DNA of 50,565 bases from contig NZ_JAODBG010000004.1 in the NCBI RefSeq assembly GCF_025463825.1, forward strand, positions 1 to 50,565, in the 5' to 3' direction. The position numbers and the translations under genes are program-made. This DNA is from Cryobacterium sp. (GTDB taxonomy: Bacteria; Actinomycetota; Actinomycetes; Actinomycetales; Microbacteriaceae). Position 1 is the first letter of the stretch; every line of letters begins with the position of its first letter. The notes under the pieces were generated by a model that was not told where the DNA came from, did no database searches, and worked only from the letters and a program-made list of their open reading frames with translations. Positions 16,358-24,747 of this stretch are shown here, one piece after another.

Positions 16358-17572
16358 ATGGCGACAAGAACCCGGACCGCCCTCACGAGAGGCACCGTTA
16401 AGAAAGGCGCTGTCAAGTCAGGCACCGCCAAGGAAGTCACGGCCGAGCAGGCCGTCGTTGCGACACCCGTGGCGAGGAAGCGAGAGTCAGCGAAGCCTGC
16501 CGCCGACACACGAGTGGCCGCCCGGTCCGCATCGACCCGGACGGCATCCGCGACGCCGGCGGTGAACCCGGCGGCAGCCCGACCCGCCGCCGCCCGCCCC
16601 CGGGCCGTCCGGTTGCGCCGCAGCAACACCTCGGGCACCGGGTACACCCGCCGGCGCTCGGGCCGCGGCTTCAGCTACCTGGACGCGGCCGGGCTCGTCA
16701 TCGCCGACCCCGAGCTGCGCGCCCGGTTCAGCGCCCTGGCCATCCCGCCGGCCTGGCAGGACGTCTGGATCGCCCCGTATCCCAACGGCCACATCCAGGC
16801 GACCGGGGTGGATGCCGCCGGCCGGCGCCAGTACCTCTACCACCCGGATTGGCGCCTGAAGCAGGACCGGGCGAAGTTCGCCCGCGCCCTGAAGCTGGCC
16901 GAGTCGCTGCCCCGTGCGCGCGGCTACGTGACCCGGTGCCTGCACCAACCGGGGGCAACCCGGGAACGCGCCCTCGCCGCCGCGTTCCGCATTCTCGATT
17001 CCGGCGCTCTGCGCATCGGCAGCGACCGGTATACGGAGGAGAACGGCAGCCACGGGCTCACCACGCTGCAGCGCTCGCACGTGAGCGTCGACGGCGACAC
17101 CGTGCACTTCGCGTTCCCCGCCAAGAGCGGGCAGTCCTGGCAGAGCAGCCTGACCGACCCCGACGTGGCCGCGTTCGTGCGGGACGCGCCCGACGATTCA
17201 CCGGATGCCCCGTTCCTCGCCTGGGACGACGACGGCCAGCCGCGTACGGTCTCGGCCGCCGACGTGAACGAGTTCATCAAGCAGCACACCGGTGGCGACT
17301 TCACCGCCAAGGATTTCCGCACCCTGCGCGGCACCATCGCGGCGGCGATCAGCCTGGCCAAGAACGGACCGGAGGCGACGAAGCGGGCCCGGGCCCGGGC
17401 GCTGACGGCGGCCATGCAGGCCGCGGCGGAGGTGCTCGGAAACACGCCCACCATCGCCCGCACGAGCTACGTGGACCCGCGGGTGGTCGATGCGTTCACC
17501 GCCGGGGAGACGATCGATCCGGCCCGCGCGGCATCCGCCGAGTCGGAGCTACGCCGGTTATTGCTGCCCTGA
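16358..17572 (+). CDS. DNA topoisomerase IB
   Basis: The 404-residue protein has a long basic Ala/Thr/Arg-rich N-terminal tail (residues 1-90) that probably binds DNA. Then follow the N-terminal domain (LAIPPAWQDVWIAPYPNGHIQATGVDAAGRRQYLYHPDWR) and the catalytic domain, with RIGSDRYTEENGSHGLTTL, KDFRTLRGT and the nucleophilic Tyr in ARTSYVDPRVV (about 371). These are the poxvirus-like bacterial type IB features; the enzyme relaxes supercoils through a 3'-phosphotyrosine. ATG 16358 is chosen because GGAGG lies six bases before it; ATG 16352 is too close to it. Confidence 0.93.
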   Translation: MATRTRTALTRGTVKKGAVKSGTAKEVTAEQAVVATPVARKRESAKPAADTRVAARSASTRTASATPAVNPAAARPAAARPRAVRLRRSNTSGTGYTRRRSGRGFSYLDAAGLVIADPELRARFSALAIPPAWQDVWIAPYPNGHIQATGVDAAGRRQYLYHPDWRLKQDRAKFARALKLAESLPRARGYVTRCLHQPGATRERALAAAFRILDSGALRIGSDRYTEENGSHGLTTLQRSHVSVDGDTVHFAFPAKSGQSWQSSLTDPDVAAFVRDAPDDSPDAPFLAWDDDGQPRTVSAADVNEFIKQHTGGDFTAKDFRTLRGTIAAAISLAKNGPEATKRARARALTAAMQAAAEVLGNTPTIARTSYVDPRVVDAFTAGETIDPARAASAESELRRLLLP

Positions 17573-17702
17573 GCCCGGATTGCCCGTCGGGGTTCGTTCT
17601 CCGAGGCGCGTTCGGTGGCATGATGCGAGCAACGCGCGCCGCCAGCGTGGCGACTGCGCAACGACGAACACGACGATAGAGACGATGATGAAGGAGAGTG
17701 AT

Positions 17703-17918
17703 ATGGCTACGCGAAAGTGGAGCGAGATGGCCGGGCCCCAGAAGTTCGGCACGGTGGCCGGAGGAATCGTGCAGTTCGTGCTCGCAGCCCTCGCCTGGAG
17801 TGACCTGGCCCACCGGCCGGCCAAGAAGGTGAACGGCCCCAAGGGCGTTTGGGCCGCCGTGATCTCCATCAACTTCGCCGGTCCGATTGCCTACTTCCTC
17901 GCGGGCCGCAAGGACTGA
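17703..17918 (+). CDS. Small PLDc_N-like membrane protein
   Basis: The 71-residue protein follows a textbook AAGGAG site six bases before the ATG. It has two hydrophobic helices (about 17-33 and 47-65) separated by HRPAKKVNGPKGVWA. The pattern matches the phospholipase D nuclease N-terminal (PLDc_N) domain found alone in many actinobacteria: a TM helix, a charged turn with Trp, and a second helix ending in YFLAGRKD. No enzymatic residues are present. The role is unknown. Confidence 0.8.
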   Translation: MATRKWSEMAGPQKFGTVAGGIVQFVLAALAWSDLAHRPAKKVNGPKGVWAAVISINFAGPIAYFLAGRKD

Positions 17919-17936
17919 CAGGCTTCGTCCGTCATG

Positions 17937-17983
17937 TGCAAACTTCCCGCCTTCGTTGTCCTCGGAAAGGCGGGAAGATTGCA
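17937..17983. terminator. Stem-loop between the convergent PLDc_N-like and dehydrogenase genes
   Basis: Arms of 17 bp with a single mismatch (core CTTCCCGCCTT / AAGGCGGGAAG) flank a 13-nt loop. It serves the convergent pair at 17918 and 18005. Confidence 0.6.
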
Positions 17984-18004
17984 AACGAGAACGGGCCGCT
18001 CGGG

Positions 18005-19305
18005 TCAGGTGGACCAGCTGGGCTCGGGCACCTCGTTCAGGAGCACGTACTGGCCGACGTCGCGCTTCTTGTCGGCGGCCGGGTCGTGCAGGCTGTGCGT
18101 ACGCAGGTTGCGCCAGAAGATGTCCGAGCCCACCGAGTTGGCCGTGGCGCGAGCGCCGGTGAACTCGAAGATCTTGGCCGTGGTCTCCAGGCCGTCCTCG
18201 ATGGCGCGCAGCTTCGCGGCGGCGATCAGCACCGCGATCTCGCCGCGGCGGCGGGCCGTGAGGTCGTGGCGCCGCGCGTGCAGCACCTCGCTGATCTCGG
18301 CGCCGGCCCGGTCGGCCACGGCCTCATCGGCCCAGAGCTTGGACTGCAGCTGGCCGTACCCCTCCAGCAGGTACCACTCGTCGGTGGCGCGTTCCTGTCG
18401 CCGTCGCCGTACGGCCAGGCGCGGGTGGCGGTGCGGGTGTACGCCGACGCGGTTTCCAGGGCGCCCTGTGTGATGCCCAGGTAGAAGTTCGTGAAGACCA
18501 GCTGGATCGCCGGCACGTTGAGGGTGTTGTAGATCAGCGGCTGGAACACCTTCTCCACGAAGCCAGCAGCGGCGGCCCACGGCACGCGAACACCCTGGAT
18601 CTCGACGGAGCCGGACTCGGTGAGGCGCTGGCCGAGGTTGTCCCAGTCGCCGCCGAAGCGGATGCCGGGCTGGTCGGTGGGCACGATGGCGAAAATGTGG
18701 GTGTCGGTGCCGGCCAGCATCCCCTCGAGCACGGTGAGATCGGCGACCTGGCCGCCGGTGGAGAACGACTTGCGGCCGGTGACGACCAGCTCATCGCCCT
18801 CTTCGACAACGATGAGGTCCGAGTCGCGCGGATTGACGGCACCGCCGAAGAGGAAGTTGTTCGTCGTGTACAGGTCCTCAATGGCCGCGATCTGCTCGTC
18901 GGTGGCGACAAGGCGGGCGGCCCACGCCCGCAGGTAGTGGTCGCCGAGCAGCTGCCCGATCGAGCCGTCGCCGCGGGGGATGATGCGGATCACCTGGTAG
19001 GCCGTCTCCCAGGTCTGCCCGCCGCCGCCGGAGGCGACCGGGCCGAGCAGCGTGACCAGTCCGGAGGCCTTGAGCGGGCGCACCTCGGCGTGCGGCGCCA
19101 GGTTGGCCCGGTCCCGGTCGACGGCGTCGACGATGAGGATGTCGGACACCTCCCTGGCCCGGTCCAGCCAGGCCTGCGCAGTGGTGGGGGCGGCGGCGTC
19201 GGCCCAGCGGTCGTCCAGCGCGGCGGCGGAGGTCGTGACGGTGTCGGCGGATTCGGTCAGCGCGGTATCGGTCAGGGGATGTCCAATCGTGGTCGGCGTG
19301 CGCAT
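18005..19305 (-). pseudogene. Acyl-CoA dehydrogenase/DszC-like flavin monooxygenase with one frameshift
   Basis: The two frames join into a protein of about 433 residues of the acyl-CoA dehydrogenase superfamily, closest in style to the DszC/SfnB group. Features are GGGQTWETAYQVIRIIPRGDGSIGQLLGDHY, FLFGGAVNPRD, VVTGRKSFSTGGQVADL and RFGGDWDNLGQRLTESGSVE in frame one. After one lost base at about 18397-18399, QERATDEWYLLEGYGQLQSKLW and EFTGARATANSVGSDIFWRNLRTHSLHDP follow in frame two. Known members use reduced flavin to oxygenate sulfur compounds or oxidise acyl-CoA. Only one lesion separates it from a full-length enzyme, so an assembly error must be excluded. ATG 19305 is chosen; an in-frame GTG lies 21 bases earlier. 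Confidence 0.75.
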
Positions 19306-19491
19306 ACCGAGGTCGGCGCCCGGCACGACGAATCAGCGGCCGAGGTGCTGCCGCTTGGATCGTCCCGACGCGTTCGCTCGAGGTGATGCAACCATAGGCA
19401 GGCCCGAGCCCCGAACGGCTGAACGGGGGCAGCGGGAGCCGAAATGCGACCCTAAGTTACCTCCGCTCCGCCGACGAACCGGCGCCGTGAC

Positions 19492-20538
19492 TTAGTCGAG
19501 CACGTCGGCCAGGTCGTACGCGATGGGCCGCTCCAGCTGCTCGAAGGTGCAGGAGCGGGCCTCGCGGTCCGGCCGCCACCGGTCGAACTGCACGGTGTGC
19601 CGGAACCGCTCACCCTCCATGTGGTCGTACCGCACCTCGAGCACCCGTTCGGGTCGCAGCTTCACGAACGAGGTGTCCTTGCCGGCGGAGAACCGGCTCG
19701 GTTCGCCCTCACCGGTGACGACGTTGCCGGCCTCGTCCCGCAGCACCAGCGGTTCCAGCTCGTCCACCAGCGCCAGCCGGCGCACATCGCTGAACGCGGA
19801 TGCCCCGCCCACGCTCCGAAGGTGACCGTCGCCGTCGTACAGGCCGAGCAGGAGCGAGCCCACGCCGTTGCCGCTGACGTGTTTGCGGTAACCGAGCAGC
19901 ACGACATCCGCGCTGCGGTGGTGCTTCACCTTGAACATCAAGCGTCTGCCGGGGGCGTACGCGGCGGCGAGCGGCTTGGCGACGATGCCGTCCAGGCCGG
20001 CGCCCTCGAACTCAACCAGCCAGCGGCGGGCCAGGGCCACGTCGCGGGTGGTGCGGGTGAGGTGGATGGGGTCGCCCAGGGAACCGACGAGGGTTTCGAG
20101 CGCGGTTCGGCGTTGTTCGAACGGCGTGTCCAGCAGGCTGTTCCCGGCCAGGCCGAGCAGGTCGAAGGCCACGAAGGTGGCCGGGGTCTCGTCCGCGAGC
20201 CGGCGCACCCGGCTTGCGGCCGGGTGGATGCGCTGCGACAGCTGCTCCCAGGACAGGCGTTCCCGGCCCGGCTCACCCGCGCGGAGCACGATTTCGCCGT
20301 CGAGGATGCAGGGCTGCGGCAGCAGCTGCTCGAACGCGTACGTGAGCTCGGGGAAGTACCGGGTGAGCATCTTCGAGCCGCGACTGCCGATGGTGCTCGC
20401 GGTGCCGTCGAACGAGACGATGCTGCGGAAGCCGTCCCATTTGGGCTCGTAACTGAGGCCGCCGGGCACGCTGTCCGGTTCGGGGACCGTGTCGACGGCC
20501 TTGGCGAGCATGGGGGAGACGGGAGCTGCGACTGCCAT
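19492..20538 (-). CDS. ATP-dependent DNA ligase, LigC-like
   Basis: The 348-residue protein has the nucleotidyl-transferase motif I EPKWDGFR (adenylated Lys about 33), motif III FVAFDLLGL, motif IV GLDGIVAKPL and motif V MFKVKHHRSADVVLLGYR. An OB-fold follows with RPERVLEVRYDHMEGERFRHTVQFDRWRPD. This matches the short actinobacterial LigC-type ligases, which seal nicks with ATP and can act with LigD-type polymerases in end joining or repair. No nuclease or polymerase domain is fused. The ATG at 20538 is the natural start; the longer upstream frame is not coding. It is divergent from the acyl-CoA synthetase gene. Confidence 0.9.
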   Translation of the reverse strand: MAVAAPVSPMLAKAVDTVPEPDSVPGGLSYEPKWDGFRSIVSFDGTASTIGSRGSKMLTRYFPELTYAFEQLLPQPCILDGEIVLRAGEPGRERLSWEQLSQRIHPAASRVRRLADETPATFVAFDLLGLAGNSLLDTPFEQRRTALETLVGSLGDPIHLTRTTRDVALARRWLVEFEGAGLDGIVAKPLAAAYAPGRRLMFKVKHHRSADVVLLGYRKHVSGNGVGSLLLGLYDGDGHLRSVGGASAFSDVRRLALVDELEPLVLRDEAGNVVTGEGEPSRFSAGKDTSFVKLRPERVLEVRYDHMEGERFRHTVQFDRWRPDREARSCTFEQLERPIAYDLADVLD

Positions 20539-20647
20539 GCCCAGAGTCTGGCCTGCTTCCGGCCCGCGGTACACCTCTTGCACATATTCCCAGCGCGGCT
20601 GGGTATTCATGCCGCTGGAGGCATCCGGTGGGAAGGAAGATGGGACC

Positions 20648-22357
20648 ATGACCGAGCGCACCAGTACGACCAACTTCCGCAGCGCCCGCGACCAGCTCGT
20701 CGAGCTGCGCGCGGACCACCCGGGCGCCGCCGCCGCGTTCGTCTGGCCCGATGTGGGCGACAGCTTCAACTGGGCCGTCGACTGGTTCGACGTGATCGGC
20801 ACCGGCAACGACAAGACCGCCCTGTGGATCGTGGAGGAAGACGGCCGCGAACTCAAGGTGAGCTTCGACGCGATGGTCACCCGCTCCGACCAGGTCGCCA
20901 CCTGGCTCGTGCAGCAGGGCGTGGGCAAGGGGGACCACGTGATGCTGATGCTCGGCAACCAGGTCGAGCTCTGGGAGACCATGCTCGCGATCCTCAAGGT
21001 CGGCGCGGTGATCCTGCCCACCTCCACGGTGCTCGGCACGCACGACCTCGCCGACCGGGTGCTGCGTGCCGGGGTGCAGCACGTGATCGCCAATGTCGCG
21101 GATACCCCCAAGTTCGCCGGCATCGCCGGCGGGTTCACCCGTATCTGCGTGGGTGAACCGACCGCGGGCTGGACCGAATACGCCGATTCCGCCCTGGCCG
21201 AGGCCGGCAAGGTCAACGTCCCGGTCGCCTCCACCGACCCGTCACTGATCTACTTCACCTCCGGCACGACGAGCAAGCCGAAGATGGTGGTGCACAGCCA
21301 GACCTCGTACCCGGTCGGGCACCTCACCACCATGTACTGGCTGGGCCTCCGCCCCGACGACGTGCACCTGGCCATCAGCTCGCCCGGCTGGGGCAAGCAC
21401 GCCTGGAGCTGCTTCTTCTCGCCGTGGATCGCCGAGGCCACGGTGTTCATCTACAACTACTCGAAGTTCAACCCGGCCGCGCTCACGCACCAGCTGCACC
21501 GCGCCTCCGTCACCAGCTTCTGCGCGCCGCCGACGGTGTGGCGGATGCTGATCCAGGCGGATGTCGGCGCCAAGCCGGCGAGCCTGCGCGAGATCCTCTC
21601 CGCCGGTGAACCGCTCAACCCCGAGGTCATCAGTCAGATCCAGCGCGCCTGGCAGTTGACCATCCGCGACGGCTACGGCCAGACCGAGACCACCGCCATT
21701 GTCGGCAACGTGCCGGGGTCAGCCCTCAAGGCCGGGTCGATGGGGCAGCCACTGCCCGGCGTCGCCGTGGTGCTGGTCGACCCGATCACCGGAGCCCCCA
21801 CGGAGGAGGGTGAGATCTGCCTGGACCTGGGCTCGCCGGCGGTGAACCTGATGTCGGGCTACCACGGTGACACCGAGCGGAGCGCCGACGTGCTCCGGGA
21901 CGGGTACTTCCACACCGGCGACGTCGCCACCCGCGACGAGAACGGCTACCTGAGCTTCGTGGGACGTACCGACGACATCTTCAAGTCCAGCGACTACAAG
22001 GTCTCCCCGTTCGAGGTGGAGAGCGTGCTGATCGAGCACCCCGCCGTCATGGAAGCGGCCGTCGTGCCCGCCCCCGACGACACCCGGCTGAACATCGCCA
22101 AGGCCTACGTGGCGCTGGCCGCGGGCTGGGCACCGGACGCCGAGACCGCCCTGGCGGTCCTGCGCCACGCCCGGAACGGCCTGCCGCCGTACATGCGGGT
22201 GCGCCGGGTGGAGTTCTTCGAACTGCCCAAGACCAACTCGGGCAAGATCCGCCGGGTCGAGCTGCGCACCCGGGAGAACGAGGCCGCGGCCGCGGGCGTC
22301 AGGCTGGCCGACGAGTGGCGCGATGACCAGTTCCCCGAGCTGAAGAAGCGTTCCTAG
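20648..22357 (+). CDS. AMP-binding acyl-CoA synthetase
   Basis: The 569-residue enzyme of the ANL superfamily shows the P-loop-like YFTSGTTSKPK (about 201-211), the RDGYGQTETT motif, the hinge region YFHTGDVATRDENGYLSFVGRTDDIFKSSDYKVSPFEVE and the C-terminal catalytic Lys in NSGKIRR (about 533). The aromatic PGWGKHAW segment and the overall length resemble acetyl- and medium-chain acyl-CoA synthetases. It activates a carboxylic acid to acyl-AMP and then acyl-CoA. Chain length cannot be decided. ATG 20648 follows an AAGGAAGA ribosome binding site. Confidence 0.9.
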   Translation: MTERTSTTNFRSARDQLVELRADHPGAAAAFVWPDVGDSFNWAVDWFDVIGTGNDKTALWIVEEDGRELKVSFDAMVTRSDQVATWLVQQGVGKGDHVMLMLGNQVELWETMLAILKVGAVILPTSTVLGTHDLADRVLRAGVQHVIANVADTPKFAGIAGGFTRICVGEPTAGWTEYADSALAEAGKVNVPVASTDPSLIYFTSGTTSKPKMVVHSQTSYPVGHLTTMYWLGLRPDDVHLAISSPGWGKHAWSCFFSPWIAEATVFIYNYSKFNPAALTHQLHRASVTSFCAPPTVWRMLIQADVGAKPASLREILSAGEPLNPEVISQIQRAWQLTIRDGYGQTETTAIVGNVPGSALKAGSMGQPLPGVAVVLVDPITGAPTEEGEICLDLGSPAVNLMSGYHGDTERSADVLRDGYFHTGDVATRDENGYLSFVGRTDDIFKSSDYKVSPFEVESVLIEHPAVMEAAVVPAPDDTRLNIAKAYVALAAGWAPDAETALAVLRHARNGLPPYMRVRRVEFFELPKTNSGKIRRVELRTRENEAAAAGVRLADEWRDDQFPELKKRS

Positions 22358-22405
22358 CCGCACCACCCACCCGCGAGCTGCCGTCCGCGACGGGGCAGGT
22401 CGCGG

Positions 22406-23959
22406 TCAGCGCTTGCGGCGCGTGGCGGATGCGTGCGCGGCGGCGTGCGCCTCGGCGGACGCATCCGCGTTGAGGGGGACGGGGGGCAGCGGCAGCACGG
22501 CGGCCTCTTCCACGAGGCGCTGCACGGCCCGCAGTGGGATCGGCAGCCAGGACGGCCGGTTGCGGGACTCGTAGACGCTTTCGTAGATGGCCTTGTCGAG
22601 CTCGAACGCGGCCAGCAGCGCCTCCTGACCGGCCGGGGACGTGCCGGCCTGGGCGTGGTAGCCCTCGAGGAAGGCCGCCCGCGCGCACCGACGCCAGGCC
22701 TGGGCGGCGGGCTCCGCGGCCGGGTTGCCCTGGGCGATCGTGGCGCCCACGTAGGAGAACGACCGCAGCATGCCGGCCACGTCCCGCAGCGGGATGTCCG
22801 GCAGGGTCCGCTCGGCCAGCGGGCGGAGCGGTTCGCCCTCGAAGTCGATGAGCACCCAGCCGCGACCGGGCACGTCCAGCACCTGGCCGAGGTGGTAGTC
22901 GCCATGGATGCGCTGCAACCGCGGCCACTGGGCCGCCTGGGCCCTGGCGAAGACACCGACGACGGCGTCTCGATGCCGGGCCAGCTCGGGGACCTCCCGC
23001 GCCGCCAGCCGGTAGCGCTCCCGCATGCTCGAGCACAGCTGGTTCACGACGTCGGGAGTGGAATCGTGGGTCGGGAAGGCCCTGGCCAGGTCGCGGTGCA
23101 CGGCGGCCGTCGCCACGCCGAGGGCGTGCGCCCGGGCGCTGAAGTCGATCCCGGCCTTCGCGGCGTGCAAGGCAACGCGCCAGGCGTCGTCGACACCGGG
23201 GAGGAACTCCTGCGCGAAGGCCAGGTGGCCGCCGACGCGGGCGGGAGCAGTGGGGCTCTGCCATTCGCCCCAGACCGCCCCGACCGGCTCCGGCACGAAC
23301 CGGGACCCGACGCGGGCGAGGGCGGATTGCACGGAGACATCAGGGTTCTGGCCGTCGGCGACCACCCTGAACACCTTGACGATGATGGGCCGGCCGGGTC
23401 GGCCGTCCGGGTCGACGACGTCGAGGATGATCGACGTATTGGACTGCTCGCCGCGGAGGACGCGGCTGGCCACCACCGTCATCCCAGCCGGAGCGGGGGT
23501 GCCCGGCGCGACTTCGCCGGAGGCGGCCATACCCGTCGGCGCCTGGGCGCGGATCGTGCCGCTGGCGAGGATGAAGCCGAGCAGCGCGGCGGCGTAGGCC
23601 GGGTCGTGCACTGCGTCGTACAGATAGCGGGGTCGGCCGTCGCCGCCGGTGGTCCGGGCGATGAGCGCGGCCGGTGCGGCGCTGTCGGGTGCCCCCACCC
23701 CGGGGGCGGACTCGACGCCGGCCAGGGGCCCGGCCCGCTCGGTCACGGGCAACTGGTAGATCGTGGCGAACCTGCTGGCCGTGTCGAGCACCAGATGGCA
23801 GGCGATGCGCACGCCGGCCTCGCCGGTGGGGAGGGAGAACTGGCCGATGCTCCGCAGCACCGGGCTGTGGCCCTTGCCGGCGAACCAGCGCTGCTCGGCC
23901 ACCCACCGGTCCAGCTTGGGAGGAAGGTCGATGGCCGTGCCGGCCCTGGCGTGCTTCAT
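22406..23959 (-). CDS. Maltokinase-like phosphotransferase
   Basis: The 517-residue protein starts with the maltokinase N-terminal cap (LDRWVAEQRWFAGKGHSPVLRSIGQF). The kinase domain carries a lid-like GEQSNTSIILD, the catalytic HGDYHLGQVL (about 350-359) and the metal-binding LIDFEGEPLRPL (about 370-381). These are hallmarks of actinobacterial maltokinase, which makes maltose-1-phosphate for GlgE glucan synthesis; glucosamine kinases share the fold and motifs. In most relatives the gene is next to or fused with treS, but neither treS nor glgE is in the window. A TACGCT -10 box seven bases before the ATG suggests a leaderless mRNA. Confidence 0.82.
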   Translation of the reverse strand: MKHARAGTAIDLPPKLDRWVAEQRWFAGKGHSPVLRSIGQFSLPTGEAGVRIACHLVLDTASRFATIYQLPVTERAGPLAGVESAPGVGAPDSAAPAALIARTTGGDGRPRYLYDAVHDPAYAAALLGFILASGTIRAQAPTGMAASGEVAPGTPAPAGMTVVASRVLRGEQSNTSIILDVVDPDGRPGRPIIVKVFRVVADGQNPDVSVQSALARVGSRFVPEPVGAVWGEWQSPTAPARVGGHLAFAQEFLPGVDDAWRVALHAAKAGIDFSARAHALGVATAAVHRDLARAFPTHDSTPDVVNQLCSSMRERYRLAAREVPELARHRDAVVGVFARAQAAQWPRLQRIHGDYHLGQVLDVPGRGWVLIDFEGEPLRPLAERTLPDIPLRDVAGMLRSFSYVGATIAQGNPAAEPAAQAWRRCARAAFLEGYHAQAGTSPAGQEALLAAFELDKAIYESVYESRNRPSWLPIPLRAVQRLVEEAAVLPLPPVPLNADASAEAHAAAHASATRRKR

Positions 23960-23966
23960 GTCGCTC

Positions 23967-23972
23967 AGCGTA
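23967..23972 (-). promoter_or_regulatory. -10 box for the maltokinase gene
   Basis: TACGCT on the minus strand ends seven bases before the ATG, with no Shine-Dalgarno sequence. Transcription would begin at or within a base of the start codon. Confidence 0.35.
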
Positions 23973-23982
23973 GCCGGACCTG

Positions 23983-24537
23983 CTACTCCGGGGGCGCCGA
24001 CCGGGCCTCGGCGACGTCGGCGCTCAACAGCGAAACGACGACGGTGTCGTTCTTGGTGGACTGCTGGCCGACCTCGGTGAAACCGAGGCGGTCATGGAAG
24101 GCGAGCGATCCCGGGGTGGGCGGCTGCAGGTTCACCTCGCAGAACACCACGGCGGCGCTGATCGTCCGCGCGGCGTCGAAGACCGCGGAGTACAGCAGCG
24201 CGCCCAGGCCGAGGCCCCGATGCTCGGGTGCCACGACGATGCGGTCCAGGTACAGGAAGTCGGCCGACCTGCCGGAGAACCAGCGGTAGTTCTCGCTGTC
24301 GTAGTCGGCGCCGGCCGCGAAGAGGATCGCGAAGCCGAGCACGGTGTTCGGTTCGGTGTCCGCCACGACGGCGATGGCGCTGTGCGCCTCCGCGAGGATC
24401 GCCCCGAGTCGGTCGGTGTCCAGGTCGTTGACGGCCGGAACGGCGGCGCTGTTCAACTCGAGCAACCGGGTGGTGTCGGTCTCGCGAACCCGGCGGAGGG
24501 ACACCGGGGGGAGGGCAGGCGGTGGCGCGTCGGTCAT
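23983..24537 (-). CDS. GNAT family N-acetyltransferase
   Basis: The 184-residue protein has the GNAT fold: an N-terminal SLRRVRETDTTRLLELNSAAVPAV, the central strand LDRIVVAPEH, and the acetyl-CoA pyrophosphate loop RGLGLGALLY (about 107-116). A C-terminal FHDRLGFTEVGQQS follows. It resembles uncharacterised GNAT proteins of about 180 residues that act on unknown small molecules or proteins. The start ATG is set six bases past a TATCGT -10 box. It lies 23 bases upstream of the maltokinase gene on the same strand. Confidence 0.85.
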   Translation of the reverse strand: MTDAPPPALPPVSLRRVRETDTTRLLELNSAAVPAVNDLDTDRLGAILAEAHSAIAVVADTEPNTVLGFAILFAAGADYDSENYRWFSGRSADFLYLDRIVVAPEHRGLGLGALLYSAVFDAARTISAAVVFCEVNLQPPTPGSLAFHDRLGFTEVGQQSTKNDTVVVSLLSADVAEARSAPPE

Positions 24538-24543
24538 CCTTCG

Positions 24544-24549
24544 ACGATA
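24544..24549 (-). promoter_or_regulatory. -10 box for a leaderless GNAT transcript
   Basis: TATCGT on the minus strand ends six bases before the ATG. The purine tract between it and the ATG touches the start codon and is too close to act as a ribosome binding site. Confidence 0.4.
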
Positions 24550-24597
24550 ATCGATCCGGCCCGTGCGACCGGCCGGCTCGCCGGGTGCGCCATCCCC

Positions 24598-24643
24598 GCC
24601 CAGCCTGCACCGCCCAGCCTGCACCGCCCAGCCTGCACCGCCC
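24598..24643. repeat. 14-bp tandem repeat, three exact copies plus a remnant
   Basis: GCCCAGCCTGCACC is repeated exactly at 24598, 24612 and 24626, with the start of a fourth copy. It lies in the shared upstream region of the divergent GNAT and PEP synthase genes and is a likely length-variable locus. Confidence 0.8.
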
Positions 24644-24747
24644 GGCCCCGCTCAACCGGCCCCCGCCTAGCCGCATCCGCTGCAGAGCAGTAGGTTGCCG
24701 CTGTGGAGATACCGGGGCAACCGTCGTGGACGAATTCGGGAGGACTC

